NCBI GenBank assembly: GCA_934725305.1 | Contig: CAKVBA010000065.1 | Location: forward strand, 1-13,067 | Origin: an uncultured Parabacteroides sp. | GTDB taxonomy: Bacteria; Bacteroidota; Bacteroidia; Bacteroidales; Tannerellaceae | Length of the DNA stretch: 13,067 nt | Reading direction: 5' to 3' | Shown here: in pieces, positions 11,563-13,067 of the stretch | Position numbering within the stretch: the stretch's first letter is position 1 | Layout: each line of letters starts with the position of its first letter | Translations under genes and position numbers: made by a program | Notes under the pieces: generated by a model | Database searches by the model: none | The model's input: only the letters and a program-made list of their open reading frames with translations | Told to the model about the DNA's origin: nothing

Positions 11563-12750
11563 TTAATTTTCCAATTCTGTAATCTGACCAGCACCTACTG
11601 TACGTCCACCTTCACGGATAGCGAAGCGCAAACCTACGTTACATGCAACCGGATAGATCAATTCTACTTCGATAGTAACGTTATCACCAGGCATTACCAT
11701 TTCAGTTCCTTCCGGAAGAGTAATTTCACCAGTTACGTCCAAAGTACGGATGTAGAACTGTGGGCGATACTTGTTATGGAACGGAGTGTGACGACCACCT
11801 TCTTCTTTCTTCAAGATATAAACCTCAGCTTTGAATCTTGAGTGTTCTTTAACCTGACCCGGATGGCAGATTACCATACCACGCTTGATTTCGTTTTTGT
11901 CGATACCACGAAGCAACAAACCAACGTTATCACCAGCTTCACCCTGATCCAACAGTTTACGGAACATTTCAACACCTGTAACAACTGATTTCTTACCGTC
12001 AGCACCCAAACCAATGATCTGGATTTCATCACCAACCTTAACGATACCTGTTTCGATACGGCCTGTAGCAACTGTACCACGACCAGTGATTGAGAATACG
12101 TCTTCAACAGGCATCAAGAAAGGCTTGTCAATTTCACGCGGAGGCAGAGGAATCCATGTATCGCAAGCATCCATCAATTCCATGATTTTTTCTTCCCATT
12201 TCGGATCACCGTTCAAAGCACCCAAAGCAGAACCACGGATGATAGGAGTATTGTCACCGTCGAAATCATAGAAAGACAACAATTCTCTCATTTCCATTTC
12301 AACCAATTCCAACATTTCTTCGTCATCAACCATATCGCACTTGTTCAAGAAAACAACCAATCTCGGTACGTTTACCTGACGAGCCAACAAGATGTGCTCA
12401 CGAGTCTGAGGCATAGGACCATCAGTAGCAGCACAAACGATGATAGCACCATCCATCTGAGCAGCACCAGTAACCATGTTCTTAACGTAGTCAGCGTGAC
12501 CCGGACAGTCAACGTGTGCATAGTGACGGTTTGCAGTCTGATATTCTACGTGAGAAGTGTTAATAGTGATACCTCTTTCTTTTTCTTCCGGAGCGTTATC
12601 GATAGAGTCGAATGAACGCAATTCTGAAAGACCTCTCTTTGCCAATACTGTTGTGATAGCAGCTGTCAAAGTTGTTTTACCGTGGTCAACGTGACCAATC
12701 GTACCAATGTTTACATGTGGTTTCGATCTGTCAAATTTCTCTTTTGCCAT
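11563..12750 (-). CDS. tuf: Translation elongation factor Tu
   Basis: This GTPase brings aminoacyl-tRNA to the ribosomal A site. It has 395 residues (E. coli 394). The GTP-binding motifs are all present: G1 GHVDHGKT at 19-26, switch I RGITI at 59-63 with Thr62, G3 DCPGH at 81-85 with the catalytic His85, G4 NKCD at 136-139, and G5 SAL at 174-176. Domain II starts near residue 208 and domain III near 303. The C-terminal [15 protein letters not shown] segment is intact. Gln125 matches E. coli Gln124, a kirromycin-site residue in its usual state. It lies between three upstream tRNA genes and tRNA-Trp, like tufB of E. coli. The start at 12750 has no Shine-Dalgarno sequence. No second tuf copy is in this window. 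Confidence 0.99.
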   Translation of the reverse strand: MAKEKFDRSKPHVNIGTIGHVDHGKTTLTAAITTVLAKRGLSELRSFDSIDNAPEEKERGITINTSHVEYQTANRHYAHVDCPGHADYVKNMVTGAAQMDGAIIVCAATDGPMPQTREHILLARQVNVPRLVVFLNKCDMVDDEEMLELVEMEMRELLSFYDFDGDNTPIIRGSALGALNGDPKWEEKIMELMDACDTWIPLPPREIDKPFLMPVEDVFSITGRGTVATGRIETGIVKVGDEIQIIGLGADGKKSVVTGVEMFRKLLDQGEAGDNVGLLLRGIDKNEIKRGMVICHPGQVKEHSRFKAEVYILKKEEGGRHTPFHNKYRPQFYIRTLDVTGEITLPEGTEMVMPGDNVTIEVELIYPVACNVGLRFAIREGGRTVGAGQITELEN

Positions 12751-12797
12751 AACTTAAATGTTCTTTATTTGATTAATGATCATATCTTTCTAAATCG

Positions 12798-12869
<72 letters not shown>

Positions 12870-12875
12870 AACTAG

Positions 12876-12948
12876 AGCGGAAGACGGGGCTCAAACCCGC
12901 GACCCTCAGCTTGGAAGGCTAATGCTCTATCAACTGAGCTACTTCCGC
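12876..12948 (-). tRNA. tRNA-Gly (anticodon TCC)
   Basis: A 73-base cloverleaf reads from 12948 to 12876. The acceptor stem is GCGGAAG/CTTCCGC. The D arm is GCTC-AGTTGATA-GAGC. The anticodon stem TTAGC/GCTGA (one T-G pair) carries the loop CTTCCAA, giving anticodon TCC. The T arm is GCGGG-TTTGAGC-CCCGT. The discriminator is T, the usual base for bacterial tRNA-Gly. The 3' CCA is not encoded. Only six bases separate it from tRNA-Thr, so the two must be cut from one precursor. Confidence 0.97.
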
Positions 12949-12992
12949 TTATTGATTGAATTATACCCGATTACAAGTATCCTCAATCTGTG

Positions 12993-13067
12993 TGGGTAGT
13001 GATGGATTCGAACCACCGAAGGCGAAAGCCAGCTGAGTTACAGTCAGCCCCATTTGGCCACTCTGGA
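12993..13067 (-). tRNA. tRNA-Tyr (anticodon GTA), 5' end cut by window edge
   Basis: The visible part reads from 13067 to 12993. It starts in the D arm (TCC then AGAGTGGCCAAA). The anticodon stem GCTGA/TCAGC carries the loop CTGTAAC, giving anticodon GTA. A long variable arm (GGC-TTTC-GCC) follows, as expected for bacterial tRNA-Tyr. The T arm is GGTGG-TTCGAAT-CCATC. The 3' acceptor half is ACTACCC with discriminator A, and CCA is not encoded. The 5' acceptor strand, predicted GGGTAGT plus about two bases, lies beyond the window. tRNA-Gly begins 44 bases downstream. Confidence 0.95.

Overview
This window is a housekeeping locus, and every gene in it lies on the minus strand. Read in the direction of transcription, from the right edge to the left, the order is: tRNA-Tyr (cut by the window edge), tRNA-Gly, tRNA-Thr, tuf (EF-Tu), tRNA-Trp, secE, nusG, rplK (L11), rplA (L1), rplJ (L10), rplL (L7/L12), rpoB, rpoC. 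A rho-independent terminator follows, then about 137 bases in which I see no gene.

The organism is very probably a member of Bacteroidales (Bacteroidota). The protein sequences have the Bacteroides/Parabacteroides character: for example the RpoB N-terminus, a SecE beginning MKKIINYIKE, and an EF-Tu ending in ITELEN. None of the nine protein genes has a well-placed Shine-Dalgarno sequence, which is typical of that phylum. From memory, the RpoB sequence resembles Parabacteroides more than Bacteroides, but that is only an impression.

Region by region: 12751-13067 holds the tRNA cluster upstream of tuf. Its order Tyr-Gly-Thr-tuf matches the tyrU-glyT-thrT-tufB order of Escherichia coli. Positions 11563-12750 are tuf. 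A hairpin and then tRNA-Trp separate tuf from secE-nusG (11424 down to 10675), a membrane translocase subunit and a transcription elongation factor. Positions 8486-10605 carry four 50S stalk and L1-arm proteins with short gaps. Positions 194-8375 carry the two largest RNA polymerase subunits.

The genes work together in that the ribosome's factor-binding stalk (L11, L10, L7/L12), the factor it recruits (EF-Tu), RNA polymerase and the polymerase-ribosome linking factor NusG are made from one neighbourhood. Control signals that can be seen are a strong hairpin plus T-run between rplL and rpoB (attenuator-like), a hairpin without a T-run between rpoB and rpoC, a weaker hairpin between tuf and tRNA-Trp, a possible Bacteroidales -7 promoter element ahead of rplK, and the terminator after rpoC.

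I found no mobile element, CRISPR array, toxin system or undescribed accessory system. The points worth a second look concern RNA-level regulation and start-site choice.
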